Shown: in pieces, positions 8,446 to 16,690 of the stretch
Numbering within the stretch: the first letter of the stretch is position 1
Layout: each line of letters begins with the position of its first letter
Assembly (NCBI GenBank): GCA_964428175.1
Contig: CAYRXM010000005.1
Location: 1 to 64,000, forward strand
Length of the DNA: 64,000 nt
Reading direction: 5' to 3'
DNA from: CAYRXM01 sp964428175
GTDB lineage: Bacteria; Chloroflexota; Anaerolineae; JAFGEY01
The notes under the pieces: generated by a model
Seen by the model: only the letters and a program-made list of their open reading frames with translations
Database searches by the model: none
What the model was told of the DNA's origin: nothing
Program-made: the position numbers and the translations under genes

Positions 8446-10662
8446 TTAGCGAAAGCCGATGTCGTCAAGCACGATGACGCCCTGCCCGGTTCGATCAAAG
8501 ACCAGGCGCACCTCGATCAGTGCGGCGGGATCGAAAGACGGGTTCGCTGCTGCAAACTCGGCCAGGCGAAACTCGAAATTTTGCAGCACGATCTCAGAGT
8601 TCGGACGGGTGCTGAGCCAGGCGGCCTTGAAAATGTGCGCCGGGATGCGCGGCTGGATGAACGCATAGCGACTGAGCGGCAGGCGGGCGACGTTGCTCTG
8701 TGCGTCTATCACCTCGACGGTCAGATCGATGGGCTTATCCTGCTCATTCGACGCCTCCTCCGCGTCACCGAGCGTCAGAACCAGCACGCTTTGCCCGTCC
8801 AGGCCCAGCCCGGCGTCGGGCAGACGCCAGGCGTACGAGGCCACGCCCTGGGCGGCGTCCCAGCCCAGGTAGACGGCGCGGTTTTCCAGGCGCGAGAGTT
8901 CGCGGGTGCGCGGGCACTGCTCGCGCCAGACGGTCAGGCTGCGGCCTTGCAGCGTGCTGCCGGGCAGGTCGGCGGTGGTCAGATCGATGTCGTCGTCAAA
9001 CGTGGCGACGGTGCGCGTCTCCGAGTCGCTGTACTGGGCCAGGTAGATCGTGTCGGGCAGCCAGCCGGCTCCGGCGCGAGCGTCGCAGAACAGAGGCAGG
9101 TAGCCGGTCTCCCCATACAGGGTGGTTTCCAAAAATGCGGCCAGGTAAACCTGAGCGATCTGCCGCTGCTCCTGGGCGGGCATCAGGATGCGCTCGTTGT
9201 ACAGGCGCATGCCCGGCTCAGGGATGTCCTTGCGCCCCCAGACGGTGTTGTATTGGCCGTGGTTGCCGCCGTAAAAGAACAGCGCCGACTTGAAATGGAA
9301 TTTGCCGTCGGTGAAACGCAGCCGCTGGAACATGCGGCGGCCCGAAAAGGCCGTCTGCATGTCCTGCGCGCCGTGCAGCACAAAATAGCTGACGTTTTCC
9401 AGCGGCAGCGGCAGGCCGCCGGGCAGGTAGCGCCAGTCGATGGGGGCGATGGCGGCCACCGCGCGAATGCCAAAATGGTAGTCAAAGGTCACATTGGCGT
9501 CGTCGGGATAGCAGGGCAGTTGGTTAAAAGCCGCGGCGATGGCCACCGCTTCGCCGCCGCGCGAGTGGCCGATCAGGGCCACGCGCTCCAGGTCGACCTG
9601 CCCGTAAAAGAGATTGCCGGGCGTCTCGTTCCATTCTTTCCAGGCGCGCAGGTGTTCGAGCAGCAGCCAGCCGCGCACGTCGTCTTCCTGGGTCAGGTGA
9701 AAGACAAAGCCCAAATCGGCGGAAGGTGAATCATTGAGAAAGTTCTCGTCCACCGAGACGACGATCGATCCCCGGCTGGCCAGCAGCTCGCCCAGGTAGG
9801 CATAGCCGGGGTCCGAATACTCCTCGGCGATGTGGTTGCCGTGGGCGATGAGGGTGAGCGGGAAAGGCCCTCCGGCCTGAGCCGGATCGGGATACCAGAC
9901 GCGCCCGTTGAGCGGCAGCGCCTCCGGCCCAAAGCCCCAGGCGCTGCGCCGCAGCCCCGACCAGCCGCCGATCAAGCGCGAGCCGTCCACCGGCAGCGTG
10001 ATCAGCGCCGCGTCCGCGCCGTACTCCGGGCGCAGCAGGTCTTGACCGCTGCCGTAGGTCAGCGTGCGCACGGCATGTGGCCCCGGCTGGGACGGATCGG
10101 GCAGGGTCAGTGCCGGGATGTCGGCCTCTGCCAGCGCTGCCGCATTGACCGGCGGCGGCAGCGTCCGTCCGTCGCTCAACAGCCATGCCCCGCCGCCCAC
10201 TGTGCCGACCAGCCCCAAAATCAGCCCGACGACGAGGACGATTCGCCGGGCCGTGCTGCTCTGCTTCCATCCGCCGCGCAGCAGTACCCACAGAACCGCT
10301 CCCAGCAGCGAAGCGACGACGACGATGGCCAGCAGGATCACCACGTACCGCGTCGTGGGGTCGAGCAATGTGGGCGCGATGGACATGTAAAGCAGCGCCA
10401 GCGTCCCGCCCAGCAGCGCCACGTACAGGTCGGAGGGCAGGGCCAGCAGCCGCTTGACCAGCCAGGCCAGCAGCGCGGCGACGAGGGCCAGGAACAAAAA
10501 TCCGATCAGGCCGACCAGCACGCCCAGCGCCCCGGTGCCGCCAAAGTAGGCCAGCAGCGCGGGGAACACAAACAGCGCCGTCGCCGTCACGAGGCCCAGC
10601 GCTGCGCCGGTCCAGGCGCGATCAAGCCGGCCGATCAGGTCTTTCCAGTTTAATTGCTTCAT
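8446..10662 (-). CDS. membrane-anchored alpha/beta hydrolase (PETase/chlorophyllase-like)
   Basis: About 738 residues. The first ~170 are four to five transmembrane helices (LGLVTATALFVFPALLAYF, VLVGLIGFLFLALVAALLAW and following). An extracytoplasmic alpha/beta-hydrolase domain follows, with TLIAHGNH for the oxyanion hole, IGHSRGG for the nucleophile and GGNHGQYNTVWG supplying the His. A further ~200-residue beta-rich domain lies at the C-terminus. The catalytic set is complete and resembles dienelactone-hydrolase/PETase-like esterases. ATG at 10662 is chosen for AAAGGAGGAGG in front of it. It is 22 bp behind the CPBP gene on the same strand and probably shares its transcript. The ester substrate is unknown. 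Confidence 0.75.
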   Translation of the reverse strand: MKQLNWKDLIGRLDRAWTGAALGLVTATALFVFPALLAYFGGTGALGVLVGLIGFLFLALVAALLAWLVKRLLALPSDLYVALLGGTLALLYMSIAPTLLDPTTRYVVILLAIVVVASLLGAVLWVLLRGGWKQSSTARRIVLVVGLILGLVGTVGGGAWLLSDGRTLPPPVNAAALAEADIPALTLPDPSQPGPHAVRTLTYGSGQDLLRPEYGADAALITLPVDGSRLIGGWSGLRRSAWGFGPEALPLNGRVWYPDPAQAGGPFPLTLIAHGNHIAEEYSDPGYAYLGELLASRGSIVVSVDENFLNDSPSADLGFVFHLTQEDDVRGWLLLEHLRAWKEWNETPGNLFYGQVDLERVALIGHSRGGEAVAIAAAFNQLPCYPDDANVTFDYHFGIRAVAAIAPIDWRYLPGGLPLPLENVSYFVLHGAQDMQTAFSGRRMFQRLRFTDGKFHFKSALFFYGGNHGQYNTVWGRKDIPEPGMRLYNERILMPAQEQRQIAQVYLAAFLETTLYGETGYLPLFCDARAGAGWLPDTIYLAQYSDSETRTVATFDDDIDLTTADLPGSTLQGRSLTVWREQCPRTRELSRLENRAVYLGWDAAQGVASYAWRLPDAGLGLDGQSVLVLTLGDAEEASNEQDKPIDLTVEVIDAQSNVARLPLSRYAFIQPRIPAHIFKAAWLSTRPNSEIVLQNFEFRLAEFAAANPSFDPAALIEVRLVFDRTGQGVIVLDDIGFR

Positions 10663-10684
10663 CGACCTCCTCCTTTGCACCATT

Positions 10685-11554
10685 TTACATCCATCCCATC
10701 AGACGCCCCAGCGTTTCACCGACGGCATCCGGCAGGCCGTGCGCGATGCCACATCCGAGCAGACTGCCCGTTTTTTCGCGGATCAGCCCGAAAAAGAGGC
10801 CGCCGCAAGTGGCAAAAAGCGCCCAACCCCAGGCCAGTGTATATTCGCCGGCGGCGGGATCGTAGGTGTTAAAGGCGTGCAGCAGGCCAAACAGCAGCGA
10901 GGCGATGATCAGCCCCGGCCCGCACGGCACGCCGAACCACATCCACGGGCGGCCAAAAGCCTGGTTCAGCCGGCTCTGCACATAGCCGCGCAGGAAAATC
11001 TCTTCGCCGAATCCAGAAAAGACAAACTGCCAGACCACGGTCGACACGATGAGCAGGGTCAAGCGGCGCATGGCCAGCGCGACCAGGATGGGCAAGAGCA
11101 GCAGCAGCCCACTCACGATCAGGTTGGAACGCGCCGAGGCCAGCGCTTTATCCTCGCGTTGGCGGCGCAGCACCCACAACATCACCGCAATGCCCAGCAT
11201 TTCGGCCAGGGCCACCACCAGCCCACCGGGCAGCGCGCGATAGTCCAACTTGAGCATGGCTGTGCCGCCCAACCCCAGCACAATCGGGATGATGCGCACC
11301 AGATAGGCCTTGATGCCCACGTCCAGGTCGATTGGCCAGCCGGCAAGGGTGAGGCCATAATCGGCCCAGCGCCGCCGGGTCAGCCAGATCACGACCAGCG
11401 GGACGGCCATCTGGATCAGCCCGCCGATGTAGGTCCAGCCGAGCAGGCGGATTTCGGCGTCGATCAGCCCGGTGGCACGGATGGGCAGCATTACCAGGCG
11501 CATGATGGCATAGACGATCAGGATTTCCGCACAGGCCCAAAATTTGTCTTTCAC
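10685..11554 (-). CDS. CPBP-family intramembrane metalloprotease
   Basis: A polytopic membrane protein (about eight hydrophobic segments) of the CPBP/Abi family of glutamic intramembrane proteases. The two signature motifs are intact: FGEEIFLRGYVQ (EExxxR) and LLFGLLHAFN (FxxxH). The start is a GTG at 11554 after GGGAT. It is followed closely by the membrane-anchored hydrolase gene, so the two may form an operon. CPBP members process membrane peptides or give immunity to bacteriocins; the role here is not evident. No bacteriocin precursor is visible next to it. Confidence 0.85.
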   Translation of the reverse strand: MKDKFWACAEILIVYAIMRLVMLPIRATGLIDAEIRLLGWTYIGGLIQMAVPLVVIWLTRRRWADYGLTLAGWPIDLDVGIKAYLVRIIPIVLGLGGTAMLKLDYRALPGGLVVALAEMLGIAVMLWVLRRQREDKALASARSNLIVSGLLLLLPILVALAMRRLTLLIVSTVVWQFVFSGFGEEIFLRGYVQSRLNQAFGRPWMWFGVPCGPGLIIASLLFGLLHAFNTYDPAAGEYTLAWGWALFATCGGLFFGLIREKTGSLLGCGIAHGLPDAVGETLGRLMGWM

Positions 11555-11775
11555 GATCCCTGCCTTTCTCGGAACGATACACTGATCTCGGATAATTCGG
11601 CCCGATCATAGCATATCTTGGCGGTCAGCGCAACGAACCACGTGAATTACCGGTCAAATGACATGTGTGGTAAAATGTGGGGCGCTGATTGCGACACGAA
11701 CTTGATCACAACAGCGTTTGATTTCTACAAAGGTGAGCAAATACCGCGAACGAAGGTTTGAGAAAGGGGGCAGCG

Positions 11776-12456
11776 ATGATTCACCTGGCGCGACGTAGCT
11801 TGCTGGCCGGTCTTCTTTTGCTTCTCGTACTGGGCGCCTGCGCCACCAGGGCCACCACTGCCGTTCCCGCGCCGGCCGGCGAGATCGAGCTTCCGCCGCC
11901 GCGTTTGAAAAGCGAGGTCAGCCTGGAAGAGGTGTTATCTGCGCGGCGTTCGGTGCGCGAGTTCGATCCCCGTCCGCTGGAATGGGACGAGATCTCGCAA
12001 CTGCTGTGGGCCGCCCAGGGCGAGAGCGACACCGGCCGGCGCACGGCACCCTCGGCCGGAGCTTTGTACCCGCTCGAAATCTACCTGGCGCTGCCCGAGG
12101 GATACTATCACTACCAGCCGCAGGGACACCGGCTGGCGCAGTTGGGCAGCGACGACCTGCGCGAGGCGCTGTGGTCGGCCGGACTGCGCCAGGAGGCGGT
12201 CCGCCAGGCCCCGGCCGTTTTCATCATCACCGCCATCGTCGAGCGTACGGCGGGCAAGTATGGTGAGCGGGCCGAGCGCTACGTCCAGCTTGAGGCCGGT
12301 CACGCCGCCCAGAACCTGCTCCTGCAGGCGGTGGCCCTCGACCTGGGGGCGGCGCCCATCGGCGCGTTTGACGACGAGCGGGTTCTCGACTTTTTGGACC
12401 TGCCGTCCGAGTACACGCCCCTGTACCTGATTCCGGTCGGCGCGCCGAAACAGTAG
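11776..12456 (+). CDS. SagB/ThcOx-type nitroreductase-like lipoprotein
   Basis: A flavin-dependent oxidoreductase of the SagB/ThcOx nitroreductase subgroup with an export signal. The N-terminus is basic then hydrophobic (LLAGLLLLLVLGAC) with lipobox LGAC. The domain starts at SARRSVREFDPRPL and continues with LLWAAQG, the FMN-binding APSAGALYPLEIYLA and the C-terminal HAAQNLLLQAVALDLGAAPIGAFDD. An exported nitroreductase without a partner gene is unusual; it must receive its flavin outside or be Tat-independent. ATG at 11776 is preferred because AAAGGGGG precedes it. It stands alone between divergent and convergent neighbours. Confidence 0.8.
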   Translation: MIHLARRSLLAGLLLLLVLGACATRATTAVPAPAGEIELPPPRLKSEVSLEEVLSARRSVREFDPRPLEWDEISQLLWAAQGESDTGRRTAPSAGALYPLEIYLALPEGYYHYQPQGHRLAQLGSDDLREALWSAGLRQEAVRQAPAVFIITAIVERTAGKYGERAERYVQLEAGHAAQNLLLQAVALDLGAAPIGAFDDERVLDFLDLPSEYTPLYLIPVGAPKQ

Positions 12457-12536
12457 TACTCGGTCAAACTGAATTTGATACTCAAAGGGTTCGCAGACCC
12501 GCATCGAGACCGCACGAATACTGACAACAGGCCTGC

Positions 12537-12574
12537 CTGGTCTCGATACGGCGCCAAAGCGCCTACTCGACCAG
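12537..12574. repeat. REP-like palindrome in an intergenic space
   Basis: CTGGTC (12537-12542) and GACCAG (12569-12574) enclose a second pair, GGCGC and GCGCC, around an AAA loop, giving a stem of about 16 bp with mismatches. It lies between the two convergent genes that end at 12456 and 12595 and could act as a bidirectional terminator or be a dispersed REP element. Just after it, TTGAGCAGTTAC resembles one end of the 141-bp MITE, possibly a relic. Confidence 0.5.
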
Positions 12575-12594
12575 CGTAGGTTGAGCAGTTACAA

Positions 12595-13074
12595 TCAGTG
12601 TCCCATTTTTACCAGGTCAAGGCCGTCCTGCAGAATGGCGATCAGCGTGCAGCATGCTCCGCCGCGCAGGATCGATGATTCGATAGTCACTTGAACCGGA
12701 ACCCCCAGCGCCTGCTCCAGATTTTCGCGCAGGTTGGCCGCAGAACATTCGCAGAAAATGGGCGCGTTTACCCAGCCCAGCCGCACCAGGTCGCACCCGC
12801 AGCGGCGATAGGTGGCCTTGATGAGATTGTCGCCAACGCGTTCGTACTGCCCACCCGGGAATCTTGATGCCAGGTTTCGCAGAAATGAATCCATATCCGT
12901 GCTGTTTTGCCTGGCTTCTCGAAACACCTCCGCCGTGTACGAATCCGCGCAGGCCTTGCCACATGCGGACATGATCCGTTTTTGCGAGGGTTCGTCGATC
13001 TCGCCCAGCCCTTGCACCAGGCCCTCGAACCAGTACTCCATAAAGTGGCGCAGTTCTTTATCTATTTCATCCAT
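12595..13074 (-). CDS. Cys-rich protein, DUF6144-like
   Basis: A 159-residue soluble protein with many cysteines placed as in DUF6144-type proteins: SACGKACADSY near residue 38, YRRCGCDLV near 90, FCECS near 108 and GGACC near the end. The paired cysteines could bind a metal or cluster; this is inferred. Its ATG overlaps the aroC stop region by 8 bp, so it is translated from the tail of the aromatic operon. The function is unknown and the link to aromatic synthesis is positional only. Confidence 0.6.
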   Translation of the reverse strand: MDEIDKELRHFMEYWFEGLVQGLGEIDEPSQKRIMSACGKACADSYTAEVFREARQNSTDMDSFLRNLASRFPGGQYERVGDNLIKATYRRCGCDLVRLGWVNAPIFCECSAANLRENLEQALGVPVQVTIESSILRGGACCTLIAILQDGLDLVKMGH

Positions 13075-14188
13075 GCCAATTCATCCTCGTCTGCATTTCG
13101 CCCAGACTGTCGCCGCCCAACTTTTCGATTAATGCATCGGCCAACACCCAGGCGGTCATCGCCTCGCCGACGACCGAGGCGGCGGGCACGGCGCATACGT
13201 CGGAGCGCTGATACTGCGTCGCTGCCGGCTCACCCGTCGCCAGATCGACCGAGCGGAGCGGGGTAAGGGTGGTCGGGATCGGTTTCATCGCCGCGCGGAC
13301 GACGATCGGCTGGCCGTTGCTCATGCCCCCCTCGATGCCGCCGGCACGATTCGACGTCCGGTTTGCAATTTGCTCAAACTCATCATGAACTCGTGTGCCG
13401 GGCAGGCGCGTGTTCTCAAACGCCGGGCCGATCTCGACGCCCTTGACCGCCGGGATGGACATGAGGGCCAGCGCCAGCCACGCATCGAGCCGTCGATCCC
13501 ATTGGACGTGGCTGCCCAGGCCTACCGGCACGCCGATCGCAATCACCACAAATACGCCGCCCAGTGAGTCGCCGGTCTGCCGCGCCGCGTCGATCGCCGC
13601 ACGCATCCGGTCGACAGCGATGGGGTCGGGACAGCGCACATCGCTCCTTTCGGCCAGGTCGTGCAAATCGCCAGGAGGTAGATCGGGCACCTGGGCTGCC
13701 ACGCCGCCGATTTCGCTCACATAGCTGCATATATCTATGCCAAACTGCGCCAGCAGCAATTTGGCGACAGCGCCCACCGCCACGCGGATGGCCGTCTCGC
13801 GCGCGCTGGCCCGCTCCAAAATCGGGCGCGCGTCGTCGAGGCCGTACTTGACCATCCCGGCATAGTCGGCGTGGCCGGGGCGGGGTACGGTGAGTTTGGG
13901 CAAATCGCCGGCCGCCCAATGTGCCTCCCAATTGGCCCAGTCGCGGTTGTCGATGCGCAGTGTCACCGGCGCGCCGGTCGTTTTGCCATCGATCACCCCA
14001 CTCAAAACCTGCACCTCGTCCCGCTCGATCTGCATCCGCCCGCCGCGACCATAGCCGCCCTGCCGGCGAGCCAGGTCGTGGTTGATGGCCACCACATCAA
14101 CGGTCAGCCCCGCCGGCAGCCCCTCGATGATCGCTGTCAGGCATGGGCCGTGCGACTCGCCGGCGGTCAAAAAATGTAAATGGGTCAT
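13067..14188 (-). CDS. aroC: chorismate synthase
   Basis: Converts 5-enolpyruvylshikimate-3-phosphate to chorismate, the last common step of aromatic synthesis, using reduced FMN. The protein has the signature TAGESHGPCLTAIIEG at residues 9-24, the Arg-rich region ARRQGGYGRGGRM near 50, and the later signatures GGVAAQV and RAGGIEGGMSNGQPI. The length of 373 residues is normal for the family. It is the eighth gene of the minus-strand aromatic operon. An 87-bp gap containing a dispersed repeat separates it from aroE. Confidence 0.95.
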   Translation of the reverse strand: MTHLHFLTAGESHGPCLTAIIEGLPAGLTVDVVAINHDLARRQGGYGRGGRMQIERDEVQVLSGVIDGKTTGAPVTLRIDNRDWANWEAHWAAGDLPKLTVPRPGHADYAGMVKYGLDDARPILERASARETAIRVAVGAVAKLLLAQFGIDICSYVSEIGGVAAQVPDLPPGDLHDLAERSDVRCPDPIAVDRMRAAIDAARQTGDSLGGVFVVIAIGVPVGLGSHVQWDRRLDAWLALALMSIPAVKGVEIGPAFENTRLPGTRVHDEFEQIANRTSNRAGGIEGGMSNGQPIVVRAAMKPIPTTLTPLRSVDLATGEPAATQYQRSDVCAVPAASVVGEAMTAWVLADALIEKLGGDSLGEMQTRMNWHG

Positions 14189-14205
14189 AGAATATCCTTG
14201 TCAAC

Positions 14206-14282
14206 TCGTGCGTAAAACGTGAGGCGTGAGACGTAAGGATTAGAAAGCGAACTTGCTTTTCCTATCCTTACGCATTACGCCT
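14206..14282. repeat. aro-operon interspersed palindromic repeat, copy A
   Basis: Contains GCGTAAAACGTGAGG on one arm and CCTTACGCATTACGCCTC on the other around a core of TTAGAAAGCGAACTTGC. It is related to copies at about 15230 and 16567. The stop codon of aroE (14277-14275) lies inside the outer arm. Confidence 0.7.
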
Positions 14283-15207
14283 CCCGCAATACGGCCTCGC
14301 ACGCCTCCCGCATCACATCCTCCGGCGGCCACTGCCCAGTCCACATTTGAAACGAGAGCGCGCCTTGAGCGATGAGCATACCCAGGCCGCCGACCGGCAG
14401 CGCGCCCGACGCTTGAGCCTGTTGCAGCAGCTTGGTCTCGATCGGCCGGTAGACCAGGTCGCACACTGCCAGGTGCGAAGGCAGAGGCACGTCGTCGGGC
14501 CAGATCGATGCCTCGATCTGCGGCCACATGCCCGCGGTGGTCGTGTTGACCAGCAGATCGACCTGGCGAGCCTGTTCGATCAATGATTCGGCGGTCAGCG
14601 TCCCAGCACTCAATTGTGTCTGTTTGGACAGCAATGTCAAATCGTCGATCAATGCCGTGGCGCGTTCAACCGTCCGATTGAGCACCGACAAGCTGGCCGC
14701 GCCGGCCTCACACAGGCTGTAGACAACACCACGCGCGCCGCCGCCTGCACCGACGACGAGCACCCGTTTCCCCCTCGGCTCGAATCCGCGCTGCCGCAGG
14801 GGCAAGATGAACCCCGGCACGTCGGTGTTGTCACCGCAGACGGTGTTGTCACCGCAGACGGTGTTGTCACCGCAGACGGTGTTGTCGCCGCTGATGGTGC
14901 AGCGCTCGTCCTTATGATCAAAAATCAGCGTGTTGACCGCACCGAACTGCCGCACCCGCTCCGGGAGATCATCCAGAAACGGGATCACTGCCTCCTTGTG
15001 CGGCACGGTGACGTTGCAGCCCCGAAAACCAAGCGCCTTGAGGCCCTCGATCGCTGCGCCGACCCGGCCCGGTCGCACCGCAAAGGCGACGTAGCGCCAG
15101 TTCAATCCAAGCGCGTCGAACGCGGCGTTGTGCATCTGCGGCGACAGGCTGTGCGCGATCGGCCAGCCCATCACGCCGACGAGAGTAGTTTGGCCATTAA
15201 TAGTCAT
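14275..15207 (-). CDS. aroE: shikimate dehydrogenase with an 18-bp tandem-repeat expansion
   Basis: NADPH-dependent reduction of 3-dehydroshikimate to shikimate. The N-terminus shows GVMGWPIAHSLSPQMHNAAF, then the catalytic Lys in NVTVPHKEAV, and the nucleotide loop VVGAGGGARGV. The C-terminus is QGALSFQMWTGQWP. The shikimate-binding motif, normally one copy of GDNTD, is expanded: residues GDNTVC are repeated three times before the final GDNTD. This adds 18 residues in a loop beside the active site and comes from an 18-bp tandem repeat at 14822-14893. The frame is kept. The protein may still work if the extra copies loop out. It is the seventh gene of the aromatic operon. Confidence 0.93.
   Translation of the reverse strand: MTINGQTTLVGVMGWPIAHSLSPQMHNAAFDALGLNWRYVAFAVRPGRVGAAIEGLKALGFRGCNVTVPHKEAVIPFLDDLPERVRQFGAVNTLIFDHKDERCTISGDNTVCGDNTVCGDNTVCGDNTDVPGFILPLRQRGFEPRGKRVLVVGAGGGARGVVYSLCEAGAASLSVLNRTVERATALIDDLTLLSKQTQLSAGTLTAESLIEQARQVDLLVNTTTAGMWPQIEASIWPDDVPLPSHLAVCDLVYRPIETKLLQQAQASGALPVGGLGMLIAQGALSFQMWTGQWPPEDVMREACEAVLREA
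14822..14893. repeat. 18-bp tandem repeat inside aroE
   Basis: Four head-to-tail 18-bp units (14822-14839, 14840-14857, 14858-14875, 14876-14893). The plus-strand unit is ACGGTGTTGTCACCGCAG; the first differs at its first base and the last is degenerate. Each unit adds six residues, so slippage does not change the frame. Confidence 0.95.
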
Positions 15208-15229
15208 ATAACATCCTAAAAATACAAGT

Positions 15230-15350
15230 GTTGTGTACTGAGTATTGCGTGAAACGTGAAGGTTGGCAAGACCCCGCTTGCATTTCCAGTCCTCACGGAT
15301 TACGCATTACGCATCACGCATCACGCATTGCGCATTGCGCATTGCGTGAC
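15230..15350. repeat. aro-operon interspersed repeat, copy B, with heptamer array
   Basis: Has the same arms and core as copy C (GGTTGGCAAGACC and CCTCACGGATTACGCATTACG). It ends in about seven heptamers of the pattern ATYRCGC between about 15298 and 15347. The last codons of tyrS (reading RNAQCAMRDA) are written in this repeat, so it has replaced the native 3' end of that gene. Confidence 0.8.
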
Positions 15351-16546
15351 ACAACCTTGACAAATTTTCGCTTGCCCACCTGGAGCATGGCATCTTGGCT
15401 CACGATGTGCCCGATGTCGCGCACCGTTTCGCCATCAAGCTTGACGCCGCCCTGCTGGATCAGTCGCCGCGCCTCGCTCTTGGAAGACACCAGCCCGGCG
15501 GCCAGGAGCAGATCGACCATGTTCATTGGAGCGTCCAGGTCGAAAAGTGGCATCTCGCCGGGCAGGTCGCCCTGCTGGAAAACCTGTTCAAAGTGCATAG
15601 CAGCCTGTTTGGCGACCTCGTTGTCGTACAGGCTGAAGACGATTTCAAAGGCCAGCTTTTTCTTGGCTTCCATCGGGTGCAGTGTGCCGTCGGCCAGGCC
15701 GCGCTCGACCTCGGCAATCTCGCCCGGCACAAAGCGGGTGATCAGGGTGTAAAAATTGATCATCGCCTCATCAGGGATGCTCATCACCTTACCGTACATT
15801 GACTCGGGGGCTTCGCTGATGCCGATGATGTTGCCCGTCGTCTTGGACATACGCATGTGCCCGTCGGTGCCGACCAGGATGGGCAGGGTGAGCACCACTT
15901 GCGGGCGCAAGCCGCGCGCTTCTTGCAGCTTGCGCCCGGCCATCAGGTTGAACAACTGCTCGGTGCCGCCGACCTGCACGTCGGTTTACATCTGCACCGC
16001 ATCGTAGCCTTGCATTAAAGCGTATAAAAACTCGTGCAGCCAGATCGGATCGCCCCTGGCCTGGCGTTTGGCAAAGCGATCCTGGGCCAAAAACTGCTGC
16101 ACCGTAAAATGCGCGGCCAGGCCGATCACATCGCTAAAAGTGAGTTTGGACAGCCAGTCGCCGTTGTAGCGCACGGCGGTTTTCTCGCGGTCGAGGATGC
16201 GAAAGACCTGATCGGCGTAGGTTTTGGCTTTTTCGGCCGCTTCTTCGGGCGTTTGCTGCCGGCGCACGCTGTCCTTGTCGCTCGGATCGCCGATCAACCC
16301 GGTAAAGGTGCCGATCAAAAAGGTGACCTCGTGGCCGAGCTGCTGGAACTGGCGCAGCTTGTTCATCGTCACCGTGTGTCCCAGGTGCAGGTCGGCGCTG
16401 GTGGGGTCATAGCCGCAGTAGACGCGCAGCGGGCGGCCTTCGGCCAGTCGCACGCGCAATTCGGCGGCCATCGTCTGCTTGATCTGCTCGTCGCCAAAAT
16501 CGACGCCTTGCATCAAGATTGCCATCTGCTCGTCTATGGGTTTCAT
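15314..16546 (-). pseudogene. tyrS: tyrosyl-tRNA synthetase interrupted by an in-frame TAA
   Basis: Charges tRNA-Tyr. The first part (16546-15989) has the class I signature HLGHTV, YCGYDPTSADLHLGH, and the tyrosine-site region LYALMQGYDAV. It stops at TAA (15988-15986). The same frame continues with TDVQVGGTEQLFN, the KMSKS-type loop RMSKTTGN and a C-terminal S4 domain (LLLAAGLVSSKSEARRLI). The stop sits where the family usually has Lys in the run leading to ADVELGG, so one A-to-T change in AAA explains it. The ATG at 16546 follows AAAGGAG. Loss of a sole TyrRS would be lethal, so either another copy exists, the stop is read through, or the base is wrong. Its place in the operon ties tyrosine charging to aromatic synthesis. 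Confidence 0.88.
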
Positions 16547-16566
16547 AAAATATCTCCTTTGCGTTA

Positions 16567-16690
16567 TATATTGCACATTGCGTAATGCGTAAAACGTGAG
16601 GGTTGGCAAGACCGGGTTTGCATTTCTAATCCTCACGGATTACGCATCACGGATCACGCCTCACGGATCACGCCTCACAGATTACGTCTT
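16567..16690. repeat. aro-operon interspersed repeat, copy C
   Basis: Arms GTAATGCGTAAAACGTGAGG and CCTCACGGATTACGCATCACG flank the core GGTTGGCAAGACCGGGTTTGC. It ends with ATCACGGATCACGCCTCACGG units. It lies between tyrS and aroA, and the aroA stop codon (16670-16668) is inside it. Confidence 0.8.

Noticed and set aside
8368..9729. Long plus-strand frame of 453 codons opposite the membrane hydrolase
   Set aside because: It lies entirely antisense to a gene with clear membrane helices and a catalytic triad; its composition (Gln/Arg/Gly-rich, no motif) is that of a shadow frame.
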